Shown: positions 15,496 through 24,195, counted from the stretch's first letter. The stretch: DNA of 33,969 nucleotides from Actinomadura sp. KC345 (GCF_004348515.1 NZ_SMKH01000051.1:1-33969); one strand, 5' to 3'. A program made the numbers and translations. The notes: a model not told the origin generated them from the sequence alone.

Positions 15496-17069
15496 TCCCG
15501 GCTTCTGGACGCATCGCCGGCGCGCTCGACCACTGGAGCATCGAGACGCCCGATGCCGTCGCGGCCTCGGACGGCGAGCGGCAGTGGACCTACGCCCAGC
15601 TCAGGGAACAGGCGTCGACCGTCGCGCAGGTGCTGCTCGGCAGCGCGCTGCGCCCAGGCGACCGGATCGCCCTGCTGGACGGCAACAGCTTGGAGTGGCT
15701 GGCCTGGTACTACGGCTGCTCCATGGCGGGCGTCGTCCCCGTCCCGCTGAACACCCGGTTCGCCCCGGCCGAATGGGAGTTCCAGCTGACCCACTCCGGT
15801 GCCCGGCTGGTGCTCGCCCGGGCAGAGTTCGCGGGACGGCTCGACAGCATCGCGGACCGGGTCCCGGGCCTGCGGACCCGCATCGCGGTGGACGGCGACC
15901 CCGGCGGCCTGTGGGAGACGTTCGAGGAGGCCGCGGAGCGGACGTCCGGCCGCCCGGTTCCGGGCGGTGGCGACCTCCCGGGCGATGAGCTGTACCAGAT
16001 GTACACCAGCGGTACGACCGGCCGTCCCAAGGGAGCGGTACTGACCCACCGCGCGGTCCTGGCGAACGTCCGGCAGTTCCTCGACACCGGCCGTCTCCGG
16101 ACGGGGGAGCGCGCCCTGGTGATGATGCCCCTGTTCCACGCCGGCGCCGCGGTCGGTGCGCTCACCTACATCACGGCCGGGATGCACATCCGGGTGATGC
16201 CCGCCTTCGACGCCGAGCACTGCGTGGAGATCCTGGAGTCCGAGCGCATCCATGTTACGACCATGGTGCCCGTGATGATCAGCGGAGTCCTGGACGCCGT
16301 TCCCGGCCTGGTACGACGCGATCTCACGGCGCTGCACACGCTGTTCTACGGCGCTTCCACGATCCCCGAGGCGACGCTGCGCCGCGCGCTCGACGCGTTC
16401 GGCTGCGACTTCGTACAGGCGTACGGCATGACGGAATGCAGCTCCACCGTCACCTTGCTCCTAGGGGACGACCACCGCCGCGCGCTGCGGGACAATCCCG
16501 GCCTGCTGCTGTCCTGCGGACGTCCCATCAGCGCCGACACCGAACTGCGCGTGGTCGATGCAGAGGGACGCGACCTGCCGCCAGGCCGGGTGGGGGAGAT
16601 CGTCGTTCGCGGCCCGCAGCTCATGGCCGGCTACTGGCGGGATCCCGGGGCGACCGCGAAGGCGCTGGAGGGCGGCTGGATGCACACGGGGGACGCGGGC
16701 CGGTTCGACGACGACGGCTATCTCTACGTCGCCGACCGGGTCAAGGACATGATCGTCAGTGGCGGCGAGAACGTCTATCCGCGCGAGATCGAGGATGTCC
16801 TGTCCCGGATGGACGCCGTCGCCGAGGCCGCCGTGGTGGGCGTGCCGGACGATCGCTGGGGCGAGGTGCCGCTCGCGTTCCTCGTCATCCGCGAAGGCCG
16901 CACCGTCACCCTCGACCAGGTCATCGCCCATTGCCGACGTTACCTGGCCGGCTACAAGGTCCCCCGCCGGATCGAGTGCGTCGCCGACCTTCCCCGCAAC
17001 GCGACCGGCAAGGTACTCAAGGCGGAGCTGCGCGCCCCGTACTGGACCGGCCGGATCCGCAAGGTGTGA
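15492..17069 (+). CDS. AMP-forming acyl-CoA ligase (fatty-acid CoA ligase-like)
   Basis: 525 residues. ATG 15492 follows GGAGG and overlaps the dehydrogenase stop (ATGA). ANL-superfamily motifs: YTSGTTGRPKGAVLTH (A3 P-loop, near 170-185), QAYGMTECSS (A5), GWMHTGDAGRFDDDGYLYV (A7), DRVKDMIVSGGENVYPREIE (A8 and hinge) and NATGKVLKAEL (A10 with the catalytic Lys). It activates a carboxylic acid with ATP to the acyl-adenylate and then to the CoA ester, feeding the dehydrogenase pair. Specificity cannot be read with confidence. It is the second gene in the plus operon; an AhpD-like gene follows after 65 bases. Confidence 0.9.
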   Translation: MIPASGRIAGALDHWSIETPDAVAASDGERQWTYAQLREQASTVAQVLLGSALRPGDRIALLDGNSLEWLAWYYGCSMAGVVPVPLNTRFAPAEWEFQLTHSGARLVLARAEFAGRLDSIADRVPGLRTRIAVDGDPGGLWETFEEAAERTSGRPVPGGGDLPGDELYQMYTSGTTGRPKGAVLTHRAVLANVRQFLDTGRLRTGERALVMMPLFHAGAAVGALTYITAGMHIRVMPAFDAEHCVEILESERIHVTTMVPVMISGVLDAVPGLVRRDLTALHTLFYGASTIPEATLRRALDAFGCDFVQAYGMTECSSTVTLLLGDDHRRALRDNPGLLLSCGRPISADTELRVVDAEGRDLPPGRVGEIVVRGPQLMAGYWRDPGATAKALEGGWMHTGDAGRFDDDGYLYVADRVKDMIVSGGENVYPREIEDVLSRMDAVAEAAVVGVPDDRWGEVPLAFLVIREGRTVTLDQVIAHCRRYLAGYKVPRRIECVADLPRNATGKVLKAELRAPYWTGRIRKV

Positions 17070-17134
17070 ATCAGTTCGCCCCAGCACCCGTTCGCCCCGG
17101 CCCACCCTGGTCGGGCCGTCAGGAGGAGAGAACG

Positions 17135-17689
17135 ATGACCCGTATCCCGTACCCGGATTTCACACAGAGCCCGCCCGAGGTCCGTTCCATCATCGAGGAG
17201 ATGCCGATGTATCTGGGCGTGGCGCGGATGTACGCGCACGCGTCCGGGATCTTCCCCGCGTGGTTCGCCCTGAACAAGGCGGTGCTGTACGACAGCTCGC
17301 TCGATCCCGCGGTGGCTGAGCTGGGCATCTGCGTCGCCACCCACCATGCCTCGCCCGGATACGAGTACGCCTACCACCGGATGTCGGCGCAACACCAGGG
17401 AGTGTCGACGGAGCAGCTCGAAGCGATCGAGCGCGCCGACTACGCCTCCGCGGTGTTCTCTCCGTCGCAGACTGCCGTGCTGCGCTTCTCCGCGGAGGTC
17501 GTCCATCGGGTGAAGGCCGGCGACGAGACGCTCGCCGAGGTCAGGCGGCATCTCACCGACCGGCAGGTGATCGAGTTGATCATGTGCATCGGCCAGTACC
17601 TGCTCAACAGCCGAATCGCCGAGAACGCCGGCGTCGGTCTCGCCGATGACCGCGAGAACGCCAAGCCGGGCCAGTGGCTACCCGAATGA
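17135..17689 (+). CDS. AhpD/carboxymuconolactone decarboxylase-like protein without CxxC
   Basis: 184 residues from ATG 17135 with AGGAGGAG upstream. Helical AhpD-type fold with LDPAVAELGICVATHHASPGYEYAYH around residues 50-75. Where redox-active family members have CxxC this protein has HHAS, so a thiol peroxidase role is unlikely; the fold may be used for decarboxylation, hydrolysis or another step. C-terminal TDRQVIELIMCIGQYLLNSRI is the conserved last helix pair. The position as third gene of the ligase operon suggests a dedicated step in the same pathway. Not homologous in detail to the CxxC protein at 1296. Confidence 0.78.
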   Translation: MTRIPYPDFTQSPPEVRSIIEEMPMYLGVARMYAHASGIFPAWFALNKAVLYDSSLDPAVAELGICVATHHASPGYEYAYHRMSAQHQGVSTEQLEAIERADYASAVFSPSQTAVLRFSAEVVHRVKAGDETLAEVRRHLTDRQVIELIMCIGQYLLNSRIAENAGVGLADDRENAKPGQWLPE

Positions 17690-17738
17690 GACGGGCGGTC
17701 CCCATCGCGCGGGCCCCCGGCGGCGCGGTGAGCGACGG

Positions 17739-18593
17739 CTACGGCGCCCCTGGCACCTGTTCGGCTGGTACCCGTTCGGTGAAGCGGGCCGGTCGACGTT
17801 CCAGGAAGGAGGCGATGCCCTCCCGTGTGTCCGTGCTGCCGGCATGGGCCCGCAGCAGCCGTGACTCCGCCGAGGCCGCCGCTTCGGGGCCCGCCGCGGC
17901 ACCCATGTCCAGCAGCAGGCGCCTGGTCAGTGCGACGGCCTTGGCCGAAGTGTGCTCGGCGATCTCGCGCACGATGGCCTCGGCCGCGGGCAGCAGATCA
18001 GGCTCGGGAAGGACGGTGTCGACGAGTCCCGCGGTACGGGCCTCGGCGGTGGTGACGAGTTCTCCGGACAGCATCCACCGCATCGCGCGGCCAGGACCGA
18101 CCAGCCGGGGCAGGTACCAGCTCGATGCGCCCTCCGGGGTCACGCCCCGTCGGGTGAACACGAAACCGAACCTGGCGCGCTCGGCGGCGAGGCGCATGTC
18201 CATCGCGGTGACGATGGTGGCGCCACCGCCGATCGCGTCCCCGTTGACAGCGGCGATGACCGGTTTGGTCATCGCGCGGATCCGCAGCGACACCCGTCCG
18301 GCGGGCTCGTGGTAATCGGGTCCCTGGTGGCCGCGTTCGTCCCCTGCGATGAGCCGGGCGAGACTGTCGGGTCCGTCGCTGAGGTCCGCGCCGGCCGAGA
18401 ACGTCCGCCCGGAGCCGGTGACCACCACGCCGCGGACGGACGGGTCGGCGTCGGCGCGATGCAGCAGGTCGTGCAGGCCGTCGAGCATGTCGACGCTGAT
18501 CGCGTTACGGTGCGCGGGGCGGTTCAGCCAGATCGTCGCCACGGCGTCAGCCACCTGATAAAACACCGGGTCGTCCGTCCCGGATGGCGACAT
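17739..18593 (-). CDS. enoyl-CoA hydratase/isomerase family protein
   Basis: 284 residues. ATIWLNRPAHRNAISVDML is the crotonase start, TFSAGADLSDG carries the oxyanion-hole segment, and KPVIAAVNGDAIGGGATIVTAMDMR the second. TRRGVTPEGASSWYLPRLVG includes PEG, with the Glu typical of hydratases and isomerases, unlike the paralogue at 13244. The ATG overlaps the stop of the ligase at 18593 by one base, so the two are co-transcribed. With two crotonases in the cluster, one may act on a second, shorter or cyclic enoyl-CoA. It runs convergent to the AhpD-like gene with a 49-base gap. Confidence 0.87.
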   Translation of the reverse strand: MSPSGTDDPVFYQVADAVATIWLNRPAHRNAISVDMLDGLHDLLHRADADPSVRGVVVTGSGRTFSAGADLSDGPDSLARLIAGDERGHQGPDYHEPAGRVSLRIRAMTKPVIAAVNGDAIGGGATIVTAMDMRLAAERARFGFVFTRRGVTPEGASSWYLPRLVGPGRAMRWMLSGELVTTAEARTAGLVDTVLPEPDLLPAAEAIVREIAEHTSAKAVALTRRLLLDMGAAAGPEAAASAESRLLRAHAGSTDTREGIASFLERRPARFTERVPAEQVPGAP

Positions 18594-20134
18594 CAGTTCC
18601 CCCGCTCTTCGTACATGGCGCGGATCTCGTGCTTGAGGGCCTTCCCGGAGGCGTTCCTGGGCACCTCGCCGAGAAGGAGTTCGTGCGGCAGTTTGTAGCC
18701 GGCAATCAATTCCCCGGCGAAGTCCTTGATTGCGGCCAAGGTCGGCTCCGTACCGGGCCTGGGGGACACCAAGGCGACGATGCTCTCACCGTATTCGGGA
18801 TGCGGTCTTCCCACGACGGCGCAGTCGGCGACGTCGGGATGCGCCGCAATGGCGTTCTCCACCTCGATGGAGTACACGTTGCGCCCACCGGTGATGATGA
18901 GGTCCTTGAGCCGGTCCACGAGCGTGATGAACCCGTCGGGGTCCAGCCGGGCGAGATCACCGGTGTGCAGCCACCCGTCGCGAACCGTCTCCGCCGTGGC
19001 CTCGGGCTGGTTCCAGTAGCCCTTCATCACCGTCTCGCCGCGGATCAGCAGCTCGCCCACCTGGCCGGGCGCGATGTCCCCGCCGGATGCACCGACGATC
19101 CGCACCTCGGTGTTGAGCAGCGGCGATCGCCCGCTGGCGTCCGGCCGCCGGTGGACCTCCTCGGGGGTGGAGTAGATTCCGCCGGGCCCGCCCTCGGTCT
19201 GCCCGCACGCCTGCACGAGCCGGACTCCGGGCAAGGCCGCGACCAGTTCCTCGACGGCGGCGCTGGGCATCGGCGCCGCGCCGAAGATGCCGACCCGCCA
19301 TTGCGAAAGGTCGCGGCGGCGCAGATCGTCCTGGCGCAGCAGGAACTGGTACATCGTCGGCACGCCGAAGAAGGCGTTGATCCGCTCGCGTTCGAGGGTG
19401 TCCAGCACGGTCGCGGGCTCGAAGCCGGGGAGAACGACGTGGGCGGCACCGAGCATCATGCCCGGGATCAGCATCATGGTGAGCTCCGCCGCGTGGTAGA
19501 GCGGCGCGACGTGCAGGAAGCGGTCACCGTCCCGGAGTCCGGTGAGAACGATCGTGCTGATGCCGACCCAAATGACGCGATGATGGTCGAGCAGGACGCC
19601 CTTGGGGCGGCCAGTGGTTCCGGAGGTATAGAGGATGAGCGCGTCATCGTACTCGGCGACGGTCACGCGCGGCGGTTCCGGCGTGTGGCTCTCGGCCATG
19701 ACCAGCAGGTCGCGATATCCCGTGCACGGCCCCAGGCTGAGCGTCGTCAGCTCGCCGCCGTCCGAGACCGCGGCCGTCACGGTCGCGGCGAACTGGGGCG
19801 CGAAGCACAGCACGCGGGCGCCCGAATCTGAGAGGAAATGCGCGATCTCGGGCGGCGCGGACCGGGGATTGACCGGCACTATGATGGCGCCCAGCTTGGC
19901 CGCGGCATAGAAGGCGACGACAAACTCGGCCGAATTCGCCGCCATCAGGACCAGCCGGTCACCGGATGTGAGACCGGTCGTCGCGAGGGCGGCGGCCGTG
20001 CGGTTCACCGCGGCATCGAGTTCCCGGTAGGTCATCCGCGTCGATCCCGTCACCAGGGCCTCCCGGTCGGGCGTCCGACCGGCGCTCACGCTCAACATGC
20101 TGGGAATAGTCGGCATTCTCGGAAATCTACCCAC
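18593..20134 (-). CDS. AMP-forming acyl-CoA ligase, second paralogue
   Basis: 513 residues from GTG 20134, which has GGGAG nine bases upstream; ATG at 20116 is the alternative start. ANL motifs: LYTSGTTGRPKGVLLDHH, QACGQTEGGPGG (A5 variant), GWLHTGDLARLDPDGFITLV, DRLKDLIITGGRNVYSIEVE and NASGKALKHEIR with the catalytic Lys. It is about 30-35% like the ligase at 15492 by eye, so they probably activate different acids, for example the starting substrate and a later acid intermediate. Upstream lies a 184-base divergent region shared with the NTF2-like gene. Confidence 0.88.
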   Translation of the reverse strand: MGRFPRMPTIPSMLSVSAGRTPDREALVTGSTRMTYRELDAAVNRTAAALATTGLTSGDRLVLMAANSAEFVVAFYAAAKLGAIIVPVNPRSAPPEIAHFLSDSGARVLCFAPQFAATVTAAVSDGGELTTLSLGPCTGYRDLLVMAESHTPEPPRVTVAEYDDALILYTSGTTGRPKGVLLDHHRVIWVGISTIVLTGLRDGDRFLHVAPLYHAAELTMMLIPGMMLGAAHVVLPGFEPATVLDTLERERINAFFGVPTMYQFLLRQDDLRRRDLSQWRVGIFGAAPMPSAAVEELVAALPGVRLVQACGQTEGGPGGIYSTPEEVHRRPDASGRSPLLNTEVRIVGASGGDIAPGQVGELLIRGETVMKGYWNQPEATAETVRDGWLHTGDLARLDPDGFITLVDRLKDLIITGGRNVYSIEVENAIAAHPDVADCAVVGRPHPEYGESIVALVSPRPGTEPTLAAIKDFAGELIAGYKLPHELLLGEVPRNASGKALKHEIRAMYEERGN

Positions 20135-20268
20135 CCCGCACTGCTCCCAGCAGCCGGGAACTCCCTAGCCATTTGCCGCTGTTTGGACGACCTCCGCCGT
20201 TATCCATAAAGGATTCCCTGGTACCGGCAGCCGTCCGGAAGGTTGAGACTGGGCCCACTGCCATGGGG

Positions 20269-20285
20269 CTGCCAGCGGATGGCAG
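20269..20285. promoter_or_regulatory. palindrome upstream of the NTF2-like gene
   Basis: CTGCCA, five bases, TGGCAG is a perfect short palindrome 34 bases before the ATG at 20319, in the region between divergent genes. It is a candidate operator; the LAL regulator next door would be a natural binder, but nothing proves it. Confidence 0.35.
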
Positions 20286-20318
20286 GCGGGTACGAAATGC
20301 TGGGGAAGGGGCGACGGA

Positions 20319-20783
20319 ATGTGCGAATGCGGCGACATCCTACGGGTGAGCCAGATCCTCTCCCGGTACAGCCGGGCCATGGACCATCGTCGTCCCGACG
20401 ACCTGGACGACGTGTTCACCGCCGACGTGCTGATCGAGTCGTTCTACGACGACGATGGCGCACCCGCGCCGCTCGGGCGCCGGCTGGAGGGCAGGGAGGC
20501 GATGAAGAAGGCGGTCGCGGCGTTCCCCACCGCCTATGGACGATGGCACCACCTCACCGTCGATCACATCGTCGAGATCGACGGTGACACCGCGACCCTG
20601 TCCGCGCAGTTCCTCACGATCTGCTCGTCGCCCGGCACGCCGTCGCCGCTCGGGTCCGAGTTCGGCCTGGGCGCGGTGCTGACAGGGGCCGCCGGCTACT
20701 ACGATTCGGCGCTCGTTCGGGTCGACGGGCAATGGCTGATCAACCGCCATCACATCATCTACGACCTCCGTCCGCCCGGCTGA
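20319..20783 (+). CDS. NTF2/SnoaL-like protein
   Basis: 154 residues. SQILSRYSRAMDHRRPDDLD plus DVFTADVLIES is the start of the NTF2-like cone fold; GREAMKKAVAAF, HHLTVDHIVEIDGDTATLSA and YYDSALVRVDGQWLINRHHI complete it. The family includes ketosteroid isomerase, SnoaL cyclases, limonene-epoxide hydrolase-like enzymes and non-catalytic proteins. The Tyr/Asp pair of ketosteroid isomerase cannot be placed with certainty. In a cluster with acyl-CoA genes it may isomerise, hydrate or hydrolyse a ring or side-chain intermediate. It stands alone on the plus strand, convergent with the LAL regulator. Confidence 0.75.
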   Translation: MCECGDILRVSQILSRYSRAMDHRRPDDLDDVFTADVLIESFYDDDGAPAPLGRRLEGREAMKKAVAAFPTAYGRWHHLTVDHIVEIDGDTATLSAQFLTICSSPGTPSPLGSEFGLGAVLTGAAGYYDSALVRVDGQWLINRHHIIYDLRPPG

Positions 20784-20833
20784 CGCCCGCCCGGTCGATC
20801 GTCGCCGACGGCCTCGCCGTCCTGGTCGGCGCC

Positions 20834-23647
20834 TCAGCCGTCATGCTCGTCCAGCAGCCCCCGATCGAGCGCTCGCGCGAGTTCCAGCCGTCCCGAGCAC
20901 CCGACCTTGGCGTACACCCGGCTCAGGTACACCTCCACGGTCTTGACGCTGAGCGACATCGTCTCCGCGATCTCCCGGTTCGCATGACCCAGCTGGACGA
21001 GCCGTGCCATCTGGGTCTCGGTCGCCGTCAGCAAGCCCCGGTTCTGGCGGCGCTGCCGCGGGACCTTGTAGTCGCGCGCACGAAGTGCCTTGGCCGCGCG
21101 GCGGCGCAGCGGTATCGCGTCCAGCGACTGGAACACCTCGATCGCCGCCACCAGTTCGGGCTCCGGCTCGGCGCCGTGCGTGCCGAGCCGCAGAAGGGCG
21201 ATCCCGCGCAGCAGCCTGAGACGATGGCGGTCCGCGACCAGCAGGCCTTCCCGCAACGCGTCGATGTCCTCGTGAGCGCTTCCGATGGCGAGCTGGTAAC
21301 GCACATAGGTGCAGTGATCGAGCCGGTCGAGGCCGTGACCGCGGATCTCGTTGAGGTGGCTCGTGGCGGCGACGTGGTCCCCCAGCTCCAGTTCGGCCTC
21401 GGCGAGCCCGCACAGCACGCCGAGTCGCAATCGGCCGGGCAGATCCCCGTCGGCGAGCGCGCGGCGGAGCCTGTCCCTGGCGGCGGCCGGCCGTCCGGCG
21501 ACCGTGTCGACCGTCGCGAGCCCGGACGTCAGCAGCGCCGTGCCGACGGGGCTCTGCTTGGGCTCCATCCGGACGGCCTGGCGGGCCTCCCGCAGTGCGC
21601 CGCGATGGGCCAGGATCTGGGCCTTCGACGCGCGCAGCGCGACGAGATAGCCGATGAGGCCGGCCTCTCTCAGGGCAGGTTCGACGGTCTCCATGAGGGA
21701 GAGCGCGGTGTCCCAGTGACCGAGGTGCGTGGCGTTGCACGCCTGCGCGACGGCCAATCCGGGCTGGTAGAGATCCAGGCCGGATTCGATGAGCAGTGCC
21801 TGCGCGTGGCCGATGGACTCTTCGCATCCTGCGGTGTCGCCGCGCATCGCCAGCCCGTACGCCGTGGCGACATGGATGCCGAGCCGGGCGATCGGGGCGG
21901 ACTCCGCCTCCAGCGCGGCCAGTTGGGTGAGCAGCCCCGTCAGCCTCTCGTGATCCATCGTCATACACCGCATGTGGACGAGATAGATCAGCGCATTGAG
22001 CTTCTCCGGCAGTGGTGCCGCGTCCAGTTCGGCGAGCACCTCCGCGGCCGCGGTGTCGGCTTCGGCCAGCCGTCCCGCGGCGGCCAGGACGTAGGCCGAC
22101 TGAGCGACGAGGCGGGGTGAGGAGTGCCCGGCGGCCTGCTCGGCCTTGATCAGCTTCTGGGCGCGGTCCAGTTCCCACCGCTCGGTGAGCGCCCCGGCGA
22201 CGAGAGAGGTCAGGGCACCACGCGCCGGGCCGTCCGGCATCCCGCTCAGCGCGGAGCCGCCCGCGTGCTGGGCCTCCTCGGCCAGCCCGGCGAGCAGCAG
22301 CGCACGCGTCAGCCGGGCGGCTATCCGGCCGTGCGCGGACCAGTCGGGCGGGGTGATCGCCAGCGCCCGATCGTACCAGGCCACCGCGGCCCGGGGATTG
22401 CGCTCGCCGATCCGCTCCGCCGCATCGAACAGGGTCATGACCGCGTCATGGTCACCGAACGCGGGTGCGGCGCGAACCTGCGTCGCGATTTCCTGGTCCA
22501 GCTCGGGCGTGGCCGGCAGCGCCCGCAGGCAGGAGACCGCGCCGCGATGGAGGTTCCACCGTCGCGCCGCCCCCATCGACCAGTAGAAGGCATCTCTGAC
22601 CAGGGGCTGCCGGAAGTGGTAGCGGCCGTCGCCGGCACGGTCTAGGATCCCGCGATCGAGCAGCTCGTCGAAGGCCAGACCGGCGGCCGGTTCGGCGAGG
22701 GCGGTCAGCTCGGCCGCGATGGCCAACCGGTCCAGCGTGACCGGTCCGAGCACGGCCAGCACGTCCGCGAGCAGCCGGGCCCGCGGGGACCCGCGCCAGA
22801 CGCGGTGCAGGATCCGCGCGCACAGGTCACGCGAGAGTTCGTGACGCCCCGAGGTGAGCACCGCCGGACGCAGCCGCCGGCCATCGGCCCTCTGCTCGAT
22901 GGCGCCGTTCTCCAGCAGGGCATCGACGTAGCGCAGAGCCAGCGTGGGATTGCCGGTACTCGCCTCGGCCAGCGCGGTGAGCAACCCGTCGTCGCAGGGC
23001 CCGCCGAGCGGGTCCCGAACCAGCCGGGCCAGGTCCACCGGGGGGAGCGGCTCCAGATCGATGAGCCGGGAGCACGCCTCGCGTTCCATGACCTCCAGCA
23101 GATCCGCGTGCGCCTGCGCCGGTCCTGCATCGGGTCGGCGCACGGTGGCGGCCACCACCAGCGGGTGCTCACCGGTGCGCCGCGCGAGGCTGCCCAGGAG
23201 GGCGAGCGTTGGGACGTCGAGGAACTCCAGGTCGTCGACCGCGAGCAGGGTGGGGGCGTCGGCTCGCAGCACCGCCATGAGCTGGAGAGCCGCGCCCCGT
23301 GCCGCCGCCTGCCGCCGGCCCGTCCCGTCCAGAGCGGTGACCAGGGCGGAGCCGAGCGGAGCCGCGGCAGCGGGCAACTGCGCGGACGCGAGGGCGTCGG
23401 CGAGCGCTCCGAAGGCGAGCGACTGGCACGCCCGGTCCGCGCGCATGTGGATCACATGCCGCCGGGACGTCCGGATTTCGGTCAGTGTGGCGTTCAGCAG
23501 GACCGTCTTGCCGATTCCCGCCTCACCCCGCACCAGCGTGACCGTCGGCTGGGCCGCCGAGGCGGATTCCCAGGCGTCCTTCAGACCGGCCAGCTCGTTA
23601 TCCCGGCCGACAAGCCTCCCGGCTACCGATCCGGGACGAGGTTGCAT
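20834..23647 (-). CDS. LAL-type LuxR-family transcriptional regulator
   Basis: 937 residues, ATG 23647 with AGGAGG upstream. N-terminal AAA/STAND ATPase: LVGRDNELAGL, then RGEAGIGKT (Walker A, residues 40-48), and LLAVDDLEFLD (Walker B). The middle is a long helical repeat region. The C-terminal LuxR helix-turn-helix TATETQMARLVQLGHANREI, ETMSLSVKTVEVYLSRVYAK fills the last 65 residues. LAL proteins usually activate nearby operons on binding a small ligand plus ATP; here the natural targets are the catabolic operons at 11222-20783. Its own upstream region was cut at about 23700 by an IS3 remnant, so its native promoter may be lost. Confidence 0.9.
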   Translation of the reverse strand: MQPRPGSVAGRLVGRDNELAGLKDAWESASAAQPTVTLVRGEAGIGKTVLLNATLTEIRTSRRHVIHMRADRACQSLAFGALADALASAQLPAAAAPLGSALVTALDGTGRRQAAARGAALQLMAVLRADAPTLLAVDDLEFLDVPTLALLGSLARRTGEHPLVVAATVRRPDAGPAQAHADLLEVMEREACSRLIDLEPLPPVDLARLVRDPLGGPCDDGLLTALAEASTGNPTLALRYVDALLENGAIEQRADGRRLRPAVLTSGRHELSRDLCARILHRVWRGSPRARLLADVLAVLGPVTLDRLAIAAELTALAEPAAGLAFDELLDRGILDRAGDGRYHFRQPLVRDAFYWSMGAARRWNLHRGAVSCLRALPATPELDQEIATQVRAAPAFGDHDAVMTLFDAAERIGERNPRAAVAWYDRALAITPPDWSAHGRIAARLTRALLLAGLAEEAQHAGGSALSGMPDGPARGALTSLVAGALTERWELDRAQKLIKAEQAAGHSSPRLVAQSAYVLAAAGRLAEADTAAAEVLAELDAAPLPEKLNALIYLVHMRCMTMDHERLTGLLTQLAALEAESAPIARLGIHVATAYGLAMRGDTAGCEESIGHAQALLIESGLDLYQPGLAVAQACNATHLGHWDTALSLMETVEPALREAGLIGYLVALRASKAQILAHRGALREARQAVRMEPKQSPVGTALLTSGLATVDTVAGRPAAARDRLRRALADGDLPGRLRLGVLCGLAEAELELGDHVAATSHLNEIRGHGLDRLDHCTYVRYQLAIGSAHEDIDALREGLLVADRHRLRLLRGIALLRLGTHGAEPEPELVAAIEVFQSLDAIPLRRRAAKALRARDYKVPRQRRQNRGLLTATETQMARLVQLGHANREIAETMSLSVKTVEVYLSRVYAKVGCSGRLELARALDRGLLDEHDG

Positions 23648-23708
23648 GAGGCCCTCCTGGGATGTGCGTGCCTTCAGCTGCCGCCCACCCTACGCGGGGG
23701 TCACGCGG

Positions 23709-23974
23709 CATCAACGCCGCCGCCGAGGCGTTCAACAGCACCCTGAAGGTCGAGTTCGTCCACCGTCGGCGTTTCGCCACCCGTGCCGAGGCGCGCATCA
23801 AGGTCGCGACCTGGATCGCCGACTTCTACAACACCCACAGGAGGCACAGCGCCAACGCCGGGCTCTCGCCGATCACGTTCGAGCGTCAGCTGGCAGAAGC
23901 GCGGAGGAGACCAACGGCCCAGCTCAGGGCCGAAGTGGCATAACAACGTCTCCACGCTTTGAGCGGATTGACAC
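23709..23974 (+). pseudogene. IS3 OrfB C-terminal remnant with right end (twin of 5340-5696)
   Basis: The plus frame reads NAAAEAFNSTLKVEFVHRRR and ARIKVATWIADFYNTHRRH, stop at 23941-23943, then CGTCTCCACGC and GGATTGACAC ending at 23974. It is nearly the same sequence as the minus-strand remnant at 5340-5696 but even shorter, starting about 55 bases upstream of the LAL start codon's leader. The two copies face outward on either side of the IS30 stack and catabolic cluster. Confidence 0.82.
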
Positions 23975-24037
23975 GAAGCCGATTCCCTTGTTCGCGCCAG
24001 TGACCAGCGCTGTCTTGGTGTTGTTCACCCTTCCCAT
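23975..24037 (-). pseudogene. N-terminal fragment of an SDR, cut by IS3
   Basis: From ATG 24037 the minus strand reads MGRVNNTKTALVTGANKGIG, the beginning of an SDR Rossmann domain (TGANKGIG), then one more residue before the IS3 end at 23974. The rest of the gene is gone. GTG at 24028 is an alternative start. It is divergent from a LysR-like start at about 24142, a common regulator/target pair. Confidence 0.7.
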
Positions 24038-24083
24038 GCTCAGCGTGCGGCGTCCGTTTCGTCCAATATCGATCAAGTACGTT

Positions 24084-24104
24084 GTGATACCCGGCGTGTA
24101 TCAC
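24084..24104. promoter_or_regulatory. LysR-type operator palindrome
   Basis: GTGATAC, seven bases, GTATCAC is a perfect palindrome between the divergent SDR and LysR fragments and contains the T-N11-A core typical of LysR sites. It survives although both genes are broken. Confidence 0.6.
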
Positions 24105-24141
24105 GAGGTGGATAGGGTACGTACATGGCCGGCCTGCCTAG

Positions 24142-24195
24142 CTGCGGTACTTCGTTGCGGTCGCCGAACGTTATCTTCGTCGTTTCCGGTCTGCT
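24142..24195 (+). pseudogene. LysR-family regulator N-terminal fragment
   Basis: The plus strand encodes LRYFVAVAERYLRRF, matching the opening helix of LysR regulators (xLRYFVAVAEE). A TAG stop lies just before it and the helix-turn-helix is not found in any frame, so only a decayed stub remains. The divergent SDR stub and the palindrome support the identification. Confidence 0.5.

Noticed and set aside
18584..19831. 415-codon plus-strand frame opposite the second acyl-CoA ligase
   Set aside because: Shadow of the ligase, which has all ANL motifs.
20732..22120. 462-codon plus-strand frame opposite the LAL regulator
   Set aside because: The composition is a mirror of the LAL coding frame, there are no recognisable motifs, and the minus strand has Walker and LuxR motifs.
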